A DNA stretch of 64,000 nucleotides from Acanthacorydalis orientalis (lineage: Eukaryota > Arthropoda > Insecta > Megaloptera > Corydalidae). The translations under genes and the position numbers were made by a program. The stretch covers positions 2,017,501-2,081,500 of the forward strand of contig CM068313.1 of NCBI GenBank assembly GCA_034766995.1. Direction: 5' to 3'. How positions within the stretch are numbered: the stretch's first letter is position 1; each line of letters starts with the position of its first letter. Positions 11,609 to 23,036 of the stretch are shown piece by piece. Below the pieces are notes generated by a model. The model was not told the origin of the DNA, ran no database searches, and saw nothing but the letters and a program-made list of their open reading frames with translations.

Positions 11609-11677
<69 letters not shown>
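11609..11677. repeat. (AT)n microsatellite
   Basis: AT run of about 68 bp at the left border of the second copy of the duplicated block, the counterpart of 5361-5424. Confidence 0.97.
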
Positions 11678-11679
<2 letters not shown>

Positions 11680-11744
11680 GGTGAATCCGCTGAGGGGTTT
11701 GTTCGATCGATCAGAACATAAAGTCTGTTTGATTGAAATAGTAA

Positions 11745-12110
11745 ACAACAAAACTTGATTGAATTAATGCAATGCATTATTGATCGCAGTCAGTTATCGT
11801 GTGAGAAAATGAGACAAAAGTTTAATGTTACAGACAAAAGACATACATCTTCATTTTTTTTCAGTAATTTATTTAACTGATAAAGTATTATATTACATTT
11901 TTCTGTACATCGAGGCTGATTCTGTCATTGAAGATGATGGAATCGGCACGAAATCCGCATAGAAAATACCAAATAGTAATCAATTATTGACCATTATCGA
12001 TTAGAAAACTCCTTTACGGCTTTAGGAGTGAACGAAAAACACATTTGTGAAAACTAAATTCGAAAACTGTTCGGTGATGAATAGACAGCCGTGGAATCAA
12101 CAATAAATAT
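11745..12110 (+). repeat. Flank shared with 5430-5770
   Basis: Second copy of the segment that follows the (AT)n tract, starting caaaacttgattgaatta. It ends in a single 84-bp-type unit (agacagccgtggaatcaaca) before the 81-bp array begins. Confidence 0.85.
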
Positions 12111-12119
12111 TTTATTTCG

Positions 12120-14280
12120 TTTCGTTTGTTTCTAAAAAAATTTCTTAGTGGAAATACGGGCCTGTATCTTACGATAGTGTAAGAACTTTACTAAAAAAAA
12201 AATCGTGAGTCTATTCAGATGCTTATATGCAGAGATAAGTTCCTGTATCTTATGATGGAATGTCTGAACTTTATTAAAAAAATTCGTATGCCAAAGTCTT
12301 GTGATAGAAGCTCTGAACGTTGCTAATTAAATTTTCAATTTTTAAATAGATGTCATTATGACTAGAAATCGGTCTCTATTTTACTATAAAGATATGAAAT
12401 ATGTTAAAAAAAAATTTGGATCCAAACAGATACCTGCATGTTGAGATGTGGGCCTGTCACTTATCATGGAAGGTCTAAACTCAACTAGAAAAAATCGTGA
12501 ATTCATAAAAATGTTTTTTTTTTTATCTAGATATGGTCATGTATCTTATTATGGAAGGTCTGAACTCTGTTAGAAAAAATCTTGGACTCACAAAAATGTT
12601 TATATGTCTAGATATGGGTCTGCATTTTATTATAGAAAGTCTGAAATTTACTAAAAAAATTCTCGGATTCGGAAAACTGTTTTTATATCTAGATATAGGG
12701 CTGTATTTTATTATAGAAGGTCTGAACTTTACTAGAAAAATTCTCGGATTCATAAAAATGTTTGTATGTCTAGATATGGGCATGTATGTTATAATGGAAG
12801 GTCTAACGTTAATAATAACATTTTTGAATCCAGAAAGATGTGTTTATGTCAATATATGGGCCTATATTTTATCATGGGAGGTCTGTACTCTGATGTAAAA
12901 ATTCCAAAATCCATAAAAACGATTGTATGTCTAGAAATAGATTAGTATTTTATCATGGAAGATTTGACGTTTACTAGAAAAAATTCTTCAATTCACAAAA
13001 ATGGTTGTATATCTAGATATAGGCCTGCATCTTTTTATGGAAGGTCTGAACTCTGTTAGAAAAAATCTTTGACTCATAAAAATGTTTGTATGTCTAGATA
13101 TGGGTCTGTATTTTATCATAGAAAGTCTAAAATTTACTGGAAAAATTCTTGGATTCGTAAAATTGTTTTTATATCTACATATAGGACTGTATTTTATTAT
13201 AGAAGGTCTGAACTCTATTAGAAAAAATCTTGGACTCACAAAAATGTTTGTATGTCTAGATATGGGCCTGTATGTTATAGTGGAAGGTCTAACGTTAATA
13301 ATAACATTTTTGAATTCACAAACATGTCTTTATGTCGACATATGGGCCTATATTTTATCATGGAAGGTCTGTACTCTACTGTAAAAATTCCAAAATCCAT
13401 AAAAACGATTGTATGTCTAGAAATAGACTAGTATTGTATCATGGAAGATTTGACGTTTACTAGAAAAATTCTTCAATTCACAAAAATGGTTATATATCTA
13501 GATATGAGCCTGTATCTTTTTATGGGAGGTCTGAGCACTGTTAGAAAAAATCTAGGACTCACAAAAATGTCTGTATGTCTAGATATGGGTCTGAATTTTA
13601 ACATAGAAAGTCTAAAATTTACTAGAAAAATTCATGGATTCATAAAAATGTTTGTATGTCTAGACATGGGCCTATGCGTTATCATGGAAGTTCTAATATT
13701 AATAATAACATTTTTAAGTCCACAAAGATGTCTTTATGTCAATATATTGGCATATATTTCATTATGGAAGGTCTGTACTCTACTGTAAAAATTCCAGAAT
13801 CTATTAAAACGATTCTATGTCTAGAAATAGACTAGTATTTTATCATGGAAGATTTGACGTTTACTAGAAAAATTCTTCAAGTCACAAAAATGGTTGTATA
13901 TCTAGATATGGGCCTGTATCTTATTATGAAAAGTCAGAACTCTATTAGAAAAAAATCTTGGACTCACAAAAATGTTTGTATCTCTAGATATGGGTCTGCA
14001 TTTTATCATAGAAAGTCTGAAAATTTACTAAAAAAATTCTCGGACTCGCAAAATTGTTTATATATCTAGATATAGGGCTGTATTTTATTACAGAATGTCT
14101 GAACTTTACTAGAGAAATTCGTGGATCCGCAAAAATGTTTGTATGTCCAGATATGAGCCTGTGTCTTATCAAGGAATATCCTGAAATCTACTAGAAAAAT
14201 TCTTCGAATCACAAAAATGTTTGTGTCCAGGTATGGGCCCATATCTTATCATGGAGGCTCTGAACTTGAATTGAAACTGA
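12120..14280 (+). repeat. Tandem satellite, unit about 81 bp, block 2 with higher-order repeats
   Basis: About 26 units of the same family as 6495-7190 (anchors tctagatatgggcctgtat and relatives). Variant units recur at multiples of 81 bp. The aacgttaataataacattt variant lies at 12805 and 13291 (486 bp apart) and again near 13695 (404 bp). The atgtctagaaatagactag variant follows each of them. This is a higher-order repeat of 5-6 monomers present about three times. Frames on both strands remain open with a 27-residue period and are not taken as coding. Confidence 0.94.
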
Positions 14281-14284
14281 AGAT

Positions 14285-15145
14285 AAGTAGATTCGAAATT
14301 GAGAGAAACGCAGAAAACACGATAATAAAAGATGACTACAGGAAATGTTTCCAGAAGTGGGCGAAACGCTAGTACAAGTTTATCACATCTGAAAGAGAGT
14401 ACTTCTAAGGTGACTAAGAGAATTGCTGTACGTTTAATAATCAATGATTTTTTCAACAATTTCGGAAATTTTTCGGGTCCCCCGCATACAATTGTACGGC
14501 ATACATGAATACAAAGAAAAAAATAATCGCTGTTAATCTTCTTATTTCGAAAATAAAATAAACACTGCCTCGCCATCTTTGTAAACAAATGACTGATACG
14601 ATTATTATATTATGTGTATAAAAAAAAAACAACACATAATAACAAATGTATAATAACAGATAATGAATAAACACAATAAACAGATGTATAACAAATAATG
14701 AATCATGCGAAAAGAACAGAAAAGAATCGCCATGCCTTTGTATTAAGCAACGTTCGTGTTTTTTTCCTCAACGGACACGCGGCCATTCGTCTAGTTTCCG
14801 AACGAACACCGAAACATTTGAATCTATCGATACGGTTTTTTTTCTAAAAAAAGAGAAACATTCGAATGTGCAAACAGATTCATCTGTTTTGTTTCAGAAA
14901 AAAAAACAATCGATTATTCGAAAAACGAACACAATGATTATTTATTTCATGATTCATTCCGTGTTGAAAACAAAACACTGCGTAAAGAACTATACATACA
15001 TGCATCAAGTCACCGATGCACGTGCCATTCGTATGCGCAAACGTCATGATATTGTCGCGCCGTTTTCTGGACAGTCGTGTAATTTGATGAAAATAGGAAT
15101 GAGATTTAAGAAAAATATTAAAAAATCTAAAAAGTACTTAAAATG
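14285..15145. other. AT-rich spacer
   Basis: No gene recognised. The minus-strand frame at 14169-14588 begins inside the satellite and continues into unique sequence without family resemblance. Confidence 0.45.
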
Positions 15146-15147
<2 letters not shown>

Positions 15148-15201
<54 letters not shown>

Positions 15202-15206
15202 TATAT
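15148..15206. repeat. (AT)n microsatellite
   Basis: AT run with one GT interruption near 15182. Confidence 0.95.
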
Positions 15207-15490
15207 AGATATAGATATAAATGCGTGTATTTCCATAGCAACACTATTTATTTATAATAACGATTCTTATTTATTTCCCCAATCTAGCAACCTTCTTTTC
15301 TCTAATTCCATACATGACTTCAAGAGCTGTTAATAACATTTAATTGACACAGATTTACCAAACAATTTATTTTCAATGAATGAAAGAGGGAAAAGAGATT
15401 TAAAAAAGAACAATATTTTAATTTGTAAACTAAACATAAGACTTAATTGGCAGTAGTTGATTCATTTAAAATTATGTTAAATATAAAAAT

Positions 15491-15494
<4 letters not shown>

Positions 15495-15531
<37 letters not shown>
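15495..15531. repeat. (TA)n microsatellite
   Basis: TA run of about 37 bp. Confidence 0.95.
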
Positions 15532-15536
<5 letters not shown>

Positions 15537-18500
15537 TAAATGTAAAATAAAAACAGAATATAACGAAAAAAAGTATAAATTCGACATTAAAAACAACTGC
15601 CATTCCGAACATTTGCGTGTGGACCGAATAAACAAAATCAATTAAACAATCGCAATAAATTAAATAAATCCGTATCGGCCAGATGTCTCGACGAATCGTT
15701 AAACATAAAACGATCGAAACCAATCAGAACCAATTAACCAAATTCAGTTCAGGGCTGTTAGAAAACTTAGAGCGTCGAAGCAATAAAAAGAACGTCGAAA
15801 AAGTGAACGTCCGGACGGCCGTTCGGTTTTTTTTTCTTTTTCTTTTAAAAAAAAAACAATCTTTTAATTACCGGCCTCCTCTTTCCGATTTTCGCATGTT
15901 TTCACGTCGCCGATCGAGTTATCTGTCGAAACGATAACAATTAGCGAAACAATAAATCGATTAGTCGATTACGAGGTAATTGTTTTTTTTTTTTTTTTGC
16001 TTCTCTCCGACGAAAATGTCTACACGAGAAGAAAGTATATCGGCTTAAAAGTGTAATTTGTTTTTATTACACGAGATTTATGGTTTTATTGTACGCAAAC
16101 TATTGCCGAATATTGTTTTAATAATTTAGCGAGAAGTGTTGACATAATTTTGGTGGCGCGAACGCGATTCATTGATAAAATTACAGAAAAAATACGTTTA
16201 CGTAAAGTATGAACACCAAAACAGAAATATAAAATGTATAGAAATGTACACAGCACACGAATAGGATAAGATATGCTCGAAACGGACTCTCATAAAACGT
16301 CCGTCTGTAGAAACAAATCAGTTTTGTATAAGATTTGCGGTTAATCATTTCAAAAGAGAATAAATCAGCGTAAATACTGCACGTTTTTTTCACGTAGCGT
16401 TCATTCCTTTATGCTATTAACCAGAACAACTAAGTAGGCTGTGGTCGATACATTGGCTTCGAGTAAAAAAGAAAAAAAAAAAACACTACTGACGCAAATC
16501 GTGTGAAATTAGTTACACACACACACGGCGGCGCACCGGGGGAAGGGAGTGCGAGGGGCCATGGCACCTCCCAAAGGAAAAGGAAAAAAAACACTAGAAA
16601 ACAAAACAAAATCATCGCGCGAAAATGATCCTATATACACAGAGAAAATAATTTAACCACGACTGAAGTAATTCAAGAGCTCTGTGGAAAAAAACTGGTT
16701 TTATTCTTTGGATAAATTTTTATAATTGCCTAATGAAATTTATTGAATTCTCATTTAAAAAAACGTTTATCCGTTCAACTCTGCCCGTCCCCCTCCCAAG
16801 ATTAAATCCTGAGTGCGCCACTGCACACACACATTCGTCCATTCTTGTCTGCAACGAAACTGTCTTGTGTAATTCAATTGTCTGTTCAATACACGTTGAG
16901 CACAGTATTAGAAAAACCAAGCTGGCTGTGCATACTCGTATGAAACAACGGTTTTTGTATACGCGAGGAGAGTTGTGAATCACTACTTTGTCTTTAACGA
17001 CGAAATGTCATTTAAAAAGTAATATTTAAAGAATCGATCCACTTAATTCGTTTCTTTATAGTTTTCTGTCCCTTTTTTATATACATTTGTGCATTCGTTA
17101 TCGATTCACAGAAAACACAAGCGATTTTTCTTATACGATTTCATGGATCTGAGACAATTTGTACTGGCGATGAAACATTTGACGAACTTTTTTTTTTGTT
17201 TGATAAACAAAAAAAAACTAGTTTCATTTTGAAAATCTGTTCTTTAAAAACAGACCGTGTGGACGGCTCGAAGCTTCGATTAACGCTTCCATCCCGGTGC
17301 CTTTTCAATATTTTTCATGAAAATCACTATTTACGAAGGAATAGGATTTTTAATTATTTGAACATCAAGCTCAATCCTTACACTAGCTATTAGTATCAAT
17401 ACAATACGTGTATTACAAGAAAATAAAGGAATATAATTGAAAAGATCATGACAGATATTTGTCAACAGAGTTCACTGAGAATTAAAAATGTTTTAAAAGA
17501 CTGATCGAACAAGACAAAACTCCTGAAGTGCAGTTGAACGAGCCGCCCTTCTTGAAGAAATCGTTAAAAATATAAATGCGCTCTAATTCACTTTTCATGA
17601 TTTCAATGACGACCTATTGAATAGTTTCGATCAGAACGGCCATTTTGTCGTATGTCGGAAAGCGGAAAAGTCATATATAAGAGCTAATTCAACAGCAGTC
17701 CTAAAAAGTCATGTGCTGTGATGGAGAAGAATCTTTTTAAAAAACGATAAATTGTGATTTTTATACAAATATTTATTTCTACAGCGTTAACACTTCTCAA
17801 TAACCTCTCTCATTGAAATCTCAGTCGGGATCTGCTTTTCATCCGGTATTTCGTTCGAGAACATGGCTGTCGGCCAACGATGCTCTTCTTGAAATCACTG
17901 CATCATTCAGCTGTATCTCTTCTGTTTACGATTCCGTGCGTCATAAATTAATATTTATATCGTTATTGTACACACAAGCCGTGCACACACAAGGAGTATG
18001 ACTAATTTTATATCAAGAGCGCGGTGATTGTTTGCTCACGACTGCTGCTTTATCTGTTTGTCTCGAAAGAACACATAAACGTAATCTTGAAAAAGTACCA
18101 ACCGTAGTTTTGTTTTCGTGCGCTTGTCAGATACGCACACACTTTTTTTCCACGAATTGCTTCATACAGAGGAAAAAAACACATTCGTGAAACTATTTGT
18201 TTTTTTTGACGTTATGAAATCATTAATAGGATTGTTTCGTTCGGTTGTTTTTAAATCACCGGAAATATCGTCCGAAAAACAGACCTAGTGATTCGAAAAA
18301 TGACAATCGGCCGAGAACATGGCAGGTGATGAGGATATGTCAGAAATTTATATCCCCGTCCGTCCAGCTTCACGACAGTTGTTCCTGTATTATACATGGC
18401 CGGACATTATCGTAGATAATTGTAGATATATGTCGATTGACAGTTTCGCTAGAAATGAGTTTTATTTTTTAGTAATAACTGGAAGTTTTATAAGAAATCT

Positions 18501-18820
18501 CTAGTTATTGTATGTTACAATTTTCTGTTCTATATAGAATTTATCTGTGTTGCTATGGACTGACTGTTGAAAAACAAATCAGGGCGTTGTAAATAATATG
18601 TCAGTATGGTTGCTAGACAACAAGTTTTACATTTTTATTCTTGAACAACATTGGCGCTTCATAACAAAGATTCATGTCTCGAAATGAACACAGCCTTCTT
18701 GTTTGCAAAATGCAGATACTTATGAATTTAGAATTTTATCTAATTTAGCCGGTCATTGTACGCCCAGTACATCATTAACTGTTCGATTTTGTTAAAAAAA
18801 ACAAAACAGCGTTCACAGTT
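15532..18820. other. Gene-poor region
   Basis: No gene recognised in about 3.3 kb. A C-rich scrap near 16506-16575 (acacacacggcggcgcaccg and following) and a second at 16785-16835 (gagtgcgccactgcaca) resemble ends of degenerate mobile elements but have no visible partner. Open frames at 15683-15937, 16720-16983 and 18319-18504 are short and unassigned. Confidence 0.4.
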
Positions 18821-18824
18821 CTAT

Positions 18825-18965
18825 ACCTTGACGCTCTGAAGATGGCGCGTCATTGAAATTCGCATAGTAAGAATAAGAAATGTTCAATAATGATTTAATG
18901 GATATTTTCGATCGGAAACTTTTTATAGTCAGTGGTGTGAAAATTCGTACGGTTTTGTGACAGAG
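18825..18965 (+). repeat. Dispersed-repeat copy
   Basis: Contains ctataccttgacgctctgaa, a gttcaataatgatttaatgg core and a gatcggaaactttttat segment, matching the copy at 419-550 and other family members. No protein is encoded. Confidence 0.75.
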
Positions 18966-19021
18966 AATAAAGAAAAAAAAAAAAAACAAATTAAAACAGT
19001 CGAGAAAGCATATTTGATTGT

Positions 19022-19103
19022 TTAACACATTGCCGACCGAATGGGTAGATCTACTCTACTTGCATCATATCCCGAATGGGTGTTGCGGTCGGAAATGTAT
19101 TAA
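19022..19103. mobile_element. Miniature piggyBac-like element (TTAA-flanked, about 74 bp)
   Basis: TTAA at 19022-19025 is followed by CACATTGCCGACCG. At the other end, CGGTCGGAAATGTA precedes TTAA at 19100-19103. The ends are inverted copies (ACATT-x-CCGACCG in both). A second pair, cgaatgggtag and cccgaatgggtg, lies inside but in direct orientation. TTAA target duplication is the hallmark of the piggyBac superfamily. The element is far too small to encode anything. Confidence 0.65.
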
Positions 19104-19741
19104 AATATCTGTTTTCTCGATATACGATTTGATCAGAAAAAATCATTCTATGCGATAAATTCAATTCTCGATCAAAAATTCCATACTGCATGCCGTGGTA
19201 TTTTTCTCGATTACAGACTTAAAAGTTGAAACAAATCGATAGAATTTCGTCAACGAAACGACCAGTCGCTCTAAGGTGCAGCTGATTAAAAGTCGATAAA
19301 ACTGAACAGTAATGATTCATTGAGTATTTTCGAAAAAGTTTTTTATGATTTGTGGATGAGAAAAGAATTCATTTTTAGATGTGAATTTTTAGCCACAGTG
19401 CCAGATATGGTTTTATTAAGAAACAAATAAATTTACGAAATGGAATCCGACTGTTTCACAGCTTGCTCTGATTGTCAAAATGATAGGATTTAAAAATTAA
19501 ACAAAAATATTGAAATCGCTACGGAAATGATAGAGACAGCGCAATGAAACTCATAACAAAATAGAAAAATTAATGAAAAAAAATTAAAAATGAATCGAAA
19601 TTTTATACTCTTGAGTATATATATATATATACTAGGAGACTAAGCTACTTAGTCGCTACACTCGACGAACCCGGGGGGCTCCACCCCACTTGCTCCCCAG
19701 ACTCAGTCTGCTCATATTGCATATATTAGTCCAATATCATA

Positions 19742-19748
<7 letters not shown>

Positions 19749-19805
<57 letters not shown>
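19749..19805. repeat. (AT)n microsatellite
   Basis: AT run of about 57 bp. Confidence 0.96.
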
Positions 19806-19808
<3 letters not shown>

Positions 19809-20048
19809 TATATAATCACTCTCACTAAAAAGAAGCGTCGTTTATTTCATTTTCGCACTCTTCATTGCAGTTGTTATAATACAAATATCATCATTTTCGT
19901 ATAACTTCGGGTGTCGTCGTTTATATATAATTTAACATAAAATCTCTACATGTTTTTTGTTCAATTTTTTGTACAATATTTTGTCCCCTTTTCGAAATTT
20001 TACGGAACATTTATATATATATATACTATATATATATATATGTATACA

Positions 20049-20052
<4 letters not shown>

Positions 20053-20104
<52 letters not shown>
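20053..20104. repeat. (TA)n microsatellite
   Basis: TA run of about 52 bp after shorter broken TA tracts from 20012. Confidence 0.96.
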
Positions 20105-20108
<4 letters not shown>

Positions 20109-20622
20109 TTTGTTCTTTGTAGGGTGAAAAGGAATTCGTTTTTAAAAGTCAGTTTAGCCGCAAAGTAAATAAATTAACAAAATTAACTTAATTTATTTCA
20201 TAGCTTACTTTGATTTTCATTTACAGCTATTAAACTTTAAACGAAAAAGATCGAATTTTCTAGGGAAATGCTAAAAACAGTGGAATGAGGTTAATAACAA
20301 CATAGAAAAAATAATGAAAAAATCTCTAAAATGGATTGAAATTTAATTCCTCAGTACTTAGTATATATATATATATATAGTTTTCGTGATTTGTGAGGTG
20401 AAAGAGAATTCATGTTTAAAAGTGAATTTAGCCAAAATGTCAGATTTCATTTCACTAAAAAAATAAATGAATTTACAAAATGAAGAACCATATTATTTCA
20501 CAGCATACTCTGATTCTCACTGACAGTTTTTGAACATGAAACAAAAAAGATCAAAATCACTACGGAAATGATAGAAACAGTAAAATGAAACAACAACAAA
20601 TTAGAAATATTAATGAATAAAT

Positions 20623-20628
<6 letters not shown>

Positions 20629-20672
<44 letters not shown>
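20629..20672. repeat. (TA)n microsatellite
   Basis: TA run at the junction of two of the 290-bp units. Confidence 0.96.
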
Positions 20673-20677
<5 letters not shown>

Positions 20678-20944
20678 GTGGTTTGTAGGGTGAAAAAGAA
20701 TTCGTTTCTAAAATTCAATTTAGGAGCAATTTCAGATTTAAAAAAAGTAAATAAATTAACACAATTCACTTGATTTATTTCACAGCTTCCTTTGATTTTC
20801 ATTGACAGTTTTTAAACATGAAACAAAAAAGATCGAATTTACTAAGGAAATGGTAGAAACGAGAGAATGAGATTAATAACAACATAGAAAAAATAAGGAA
20901 TAAATCTCTCAAATGGATTGAAATTTAATTCCTCCGTATTCATA

Positions 20945-20948
<4 letters not shown>

Positions 20949-21007
<59 letters not shown>
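20949..21007. repeat. (TA)n microsatellite
   Basis: TA run of about 58 bp closing the last 290-bp unit. Confidence 0.96.
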
Positions 21008-21018
<11 letters not shown>

Positions 21019-21044
21019 GACACACATAAAGACACAGAGATGAA

Positions 21045-21660
21045 AATGAAAACGGCGGTGCCCGATTGAGTTATTGCGCGTCTGCGGGCCGCTCGAACGT
21101 CTCGCGTTTTGAATAAAACGAGAGTTCATATAATATTTTCACGGTTCATCTGTGTCGCCGCGGTGAAATCAAGAAATTGTTATGCCGCTCTTGTCGCGTA
21201 TAAAACACATCATAAATCCGACGCGCTGTCAGATCGAGCGAGCGAGCGGGCCCGCTAAGCGGCCCTCTGGGATCCATTACGGCAGCCATTGCCGTCGCCG
21301 GCTCAGCTGTCGTACAGCTCCGCGCTCTGCTGTGGCAACACTGACGCGTGTAAATTACGACGCTAACGTTCCTGCTAGTTGTTTTGTCCGTGTTTATTAT
21401 ATAAACAGAGATCCGACACGCACACACACACACATATAAATGTGTGCGCGCGTGTGTGTTTACCCAATTTCTGTTGTTTTTTTTTTTATATGCCGCAATG
21501 GCCGGCGCAACGAGCGTTTATGTAAATCCGCAAGGGAAAGTAGGGTTTTTTTTCACCCGCACTCCCGCCGGGGCGAACGTTATTAAACGTATCTTAAATA
21601 AACGCAGTTTTAAAAACGCGTCGTATGAAATAAACCGTGCGAAAAACAATCCACGCCTGT
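21045..21660. promoter_or_regulatory. Second GC/CpG-rich island, function unassigned
   Basis: About 600 bp rich in CG (gcgcgtctgcgggccgctcg, gagcgagcgggcccgctaag) between AT-rich repeats. It resembles the island upstream of the caudal-type exon, so it may be a promoter or 5' exon of a gene whose other exons I could not see. Plus frames (21182-21439 and 21444-21662) and a minus frame (21146-21433) are open but match nothing I know. A short (AC)n tract is at 21419-21434. Confidence 0.35.
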
Positions 21661-21814
21661 AAATTATATAACAGGCGAGATGTGATGATCGAAGAAAATC
21701 AAACGGACTTTTCTGTAACAAAGCGAATGCCAAGATATGAGGAAATTTGTCACAGAATAAATTTCTTAAATTAATCGTCGAGACTCGCTCAACAAACTAC
21801 AAAATGTTCAGATC

Positions 21815-22000
21815 GATAAGTGCCACAGATGGATCCTTTTCTCGTGCCACAAATCGAAATGCGCATAAGCAACAATCGACAAGAATCAATAATGATTTTT
21901 TTTTAATGAGCAAATTTCCTTTCTGATCAAAAATGTTCAATAAATTTTTGATCAGAAAGAAAACGTTTGTGGTTTGTGGGACGAAAAAAGGATTTCTTTG
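21815..22000 (+). repeat. Dispersed-repeat copy with an inverted core
   Basis: Includes aaatcgaaatgcgcataagc, aatcaataatgatttttt and, at about 21918-21962, the arms tttctgatcaaaaat and atttttgatcagaaa, a perfect 15-bp inverted repeat with a short loop. The right part (tttgtggtttgtgggacgaa) matches other family members. Confidence 0.8.
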
Positions 22001-22286
22001 TCGAAGCAGGCCCGTAGCCAGAAAGTCTTATTAGAGGGACAGACACAATTTTTGAGAGGGTACATTTTTTATGTCAAAATTGTTTAACCTCATACCTAGA
22101 ACCGATTCTATATGAAAAAAAACATCTGTATTGTCAAATTTTATTATTAAAAAAGAAGTTACATAATTCATATTATGTTGTCGATTGGTTATTGGCGTTT
22201 TAGGGCATTTCGACAGCCGAAATCATTAGCACCCGTCATCTTATGTAATCAGTCAAGTTATTAAAAAGCAATAATTTATTAAAACA

Positions 22287-22531
22287 TATTACCATCTGTT
22301 CCCGAAACTTAAAAAAATCCTTGGTGGTAAGCGATTTTCGTCAGATGAAGAACTGATATCAACAGTGAATCTCTATTTCGAGTACGTCCGAGAAAAGGAT
22401 TTCCGGGATTGGAGCATCGCTGGATCAAGTGCATTAAAGTTCAGAGAGACCTCATGACAAACAAAAATAATATGAAAACACATGCTATATTCTTTCATAG
22501 TTGGCCGCGAACTTTTCAAACCGCCCTCGTA
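22287..22531 (+). mobile_element. Mariner-like transposase C-terminal fragment with right terminal repeat
   Basis: Read on the plus strand, 22287 onward gives YHLFPKLKKILGGKRFSSDE, the C-terminal signature of mariner transposases. A one-base frame change near 22410 shifts the homology to a LEHRWIKCIKVQ segment in another frame. The end at 22501-22531 (ttggccgcga...ccctcgta) is, in reverse, a TACGAGGGCGGTTTGAAAAG-type mariner terminal repeat. The N-terminal and catalytic parts are absent. It is a dead remnant. Confidence 0.82.
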
Positions 22532-22934
22532 CTTCAATGTATATAAATCTAAACATTTTCCAACCCGCTGTTCTACTAAACAGGCCGTGTATTTTTTTAC
22601 AGTTTAATTCGCGAAATATGACGAACGATTAAAAGAATGCTGAATAATTGTTAAAACACCGATGTAGGATAATTAAATATGAGTAACGATGCGTTGTACT
22701 AGATTCGAACGAGATAACGCGCGCGTTATCATAATTAAATAAACGCTTTATTTGTCAGCGATTAGTCCCAGTTTGTATGCGCAGGGCGGATTCGGTTGAT
22801 TTTTTTTTACATGTAGAACTCAGTTTACTGCTGTACAGTCAAATATCCACTGGCAAATTTACAAAATCTATGTAAGATCCGCTACTGTACGATTTTTCGA
22901 TCGTCAAAAATTAGTTTTAATTTCTATATGGAAC

Positions 22935-23033
22935 GTACATAGGTGACACGGGTTCAAATTCTGCACGTCGTTTGTCGATGACATCCTCCGCGTGACTCCT
23001 GAAGGAGATGTTCTTGTCAAGAGTGATGTCTAG
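22935..23033 (-). pseudogene. Non-LTR reverse transcriptase scrap
   Basis: On the minus strand it reads LDITLDKNISFRSHAEDVID, matching the conserved YLGVTLDxxLxFxxH block C-terminal to the catalytic core of Jockey/CR1-type reverse transcriptases. It is only about 30 codons long and abuts the left end of the deleted mariner at 23037. Confidence 0.65.
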
Positions 23034-23036
23034 GTA

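Larger units (their letters stand above)
19340..20950 (+). repeat. Four related units of about 250-290 bp, each ending in (TA)n
   Basis: Units at about 19340-19630, 20105-20380, 20383-20632 and 20673-20950 share the order gtgaaaaagaattc, a ttagccacagtgccaga-type word, aaataaatttacaaaatg, tttcacagc, ctgattttcactgacag, gaaacaaaaaagatcg, ggaaatgatagaaacag, and an A-rich tail that runs into a (TA)n tract. The first is separated from the others by a GC-rich scrap (19665-19700) and two (TA)n tracts. The heads match the right part of the window's dispersed family. Confidence 0.88.

Noticed and set aside
12523..14172. Long repetitive frames on both strands with a 27-residue period
   Set aside because: An 81-bp satellite is automatically frame-preserving; both strands are equally open and subtypes carry no coding-type substitution bias visible by eye.
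15044..15244. Tyr-Ile repeat ORFs over (TA)n tracts (also near 5340, 11650, 20050, 20650, 20960, 54860, 57570, 63600)
   Set aside because: Microsatellite translation.
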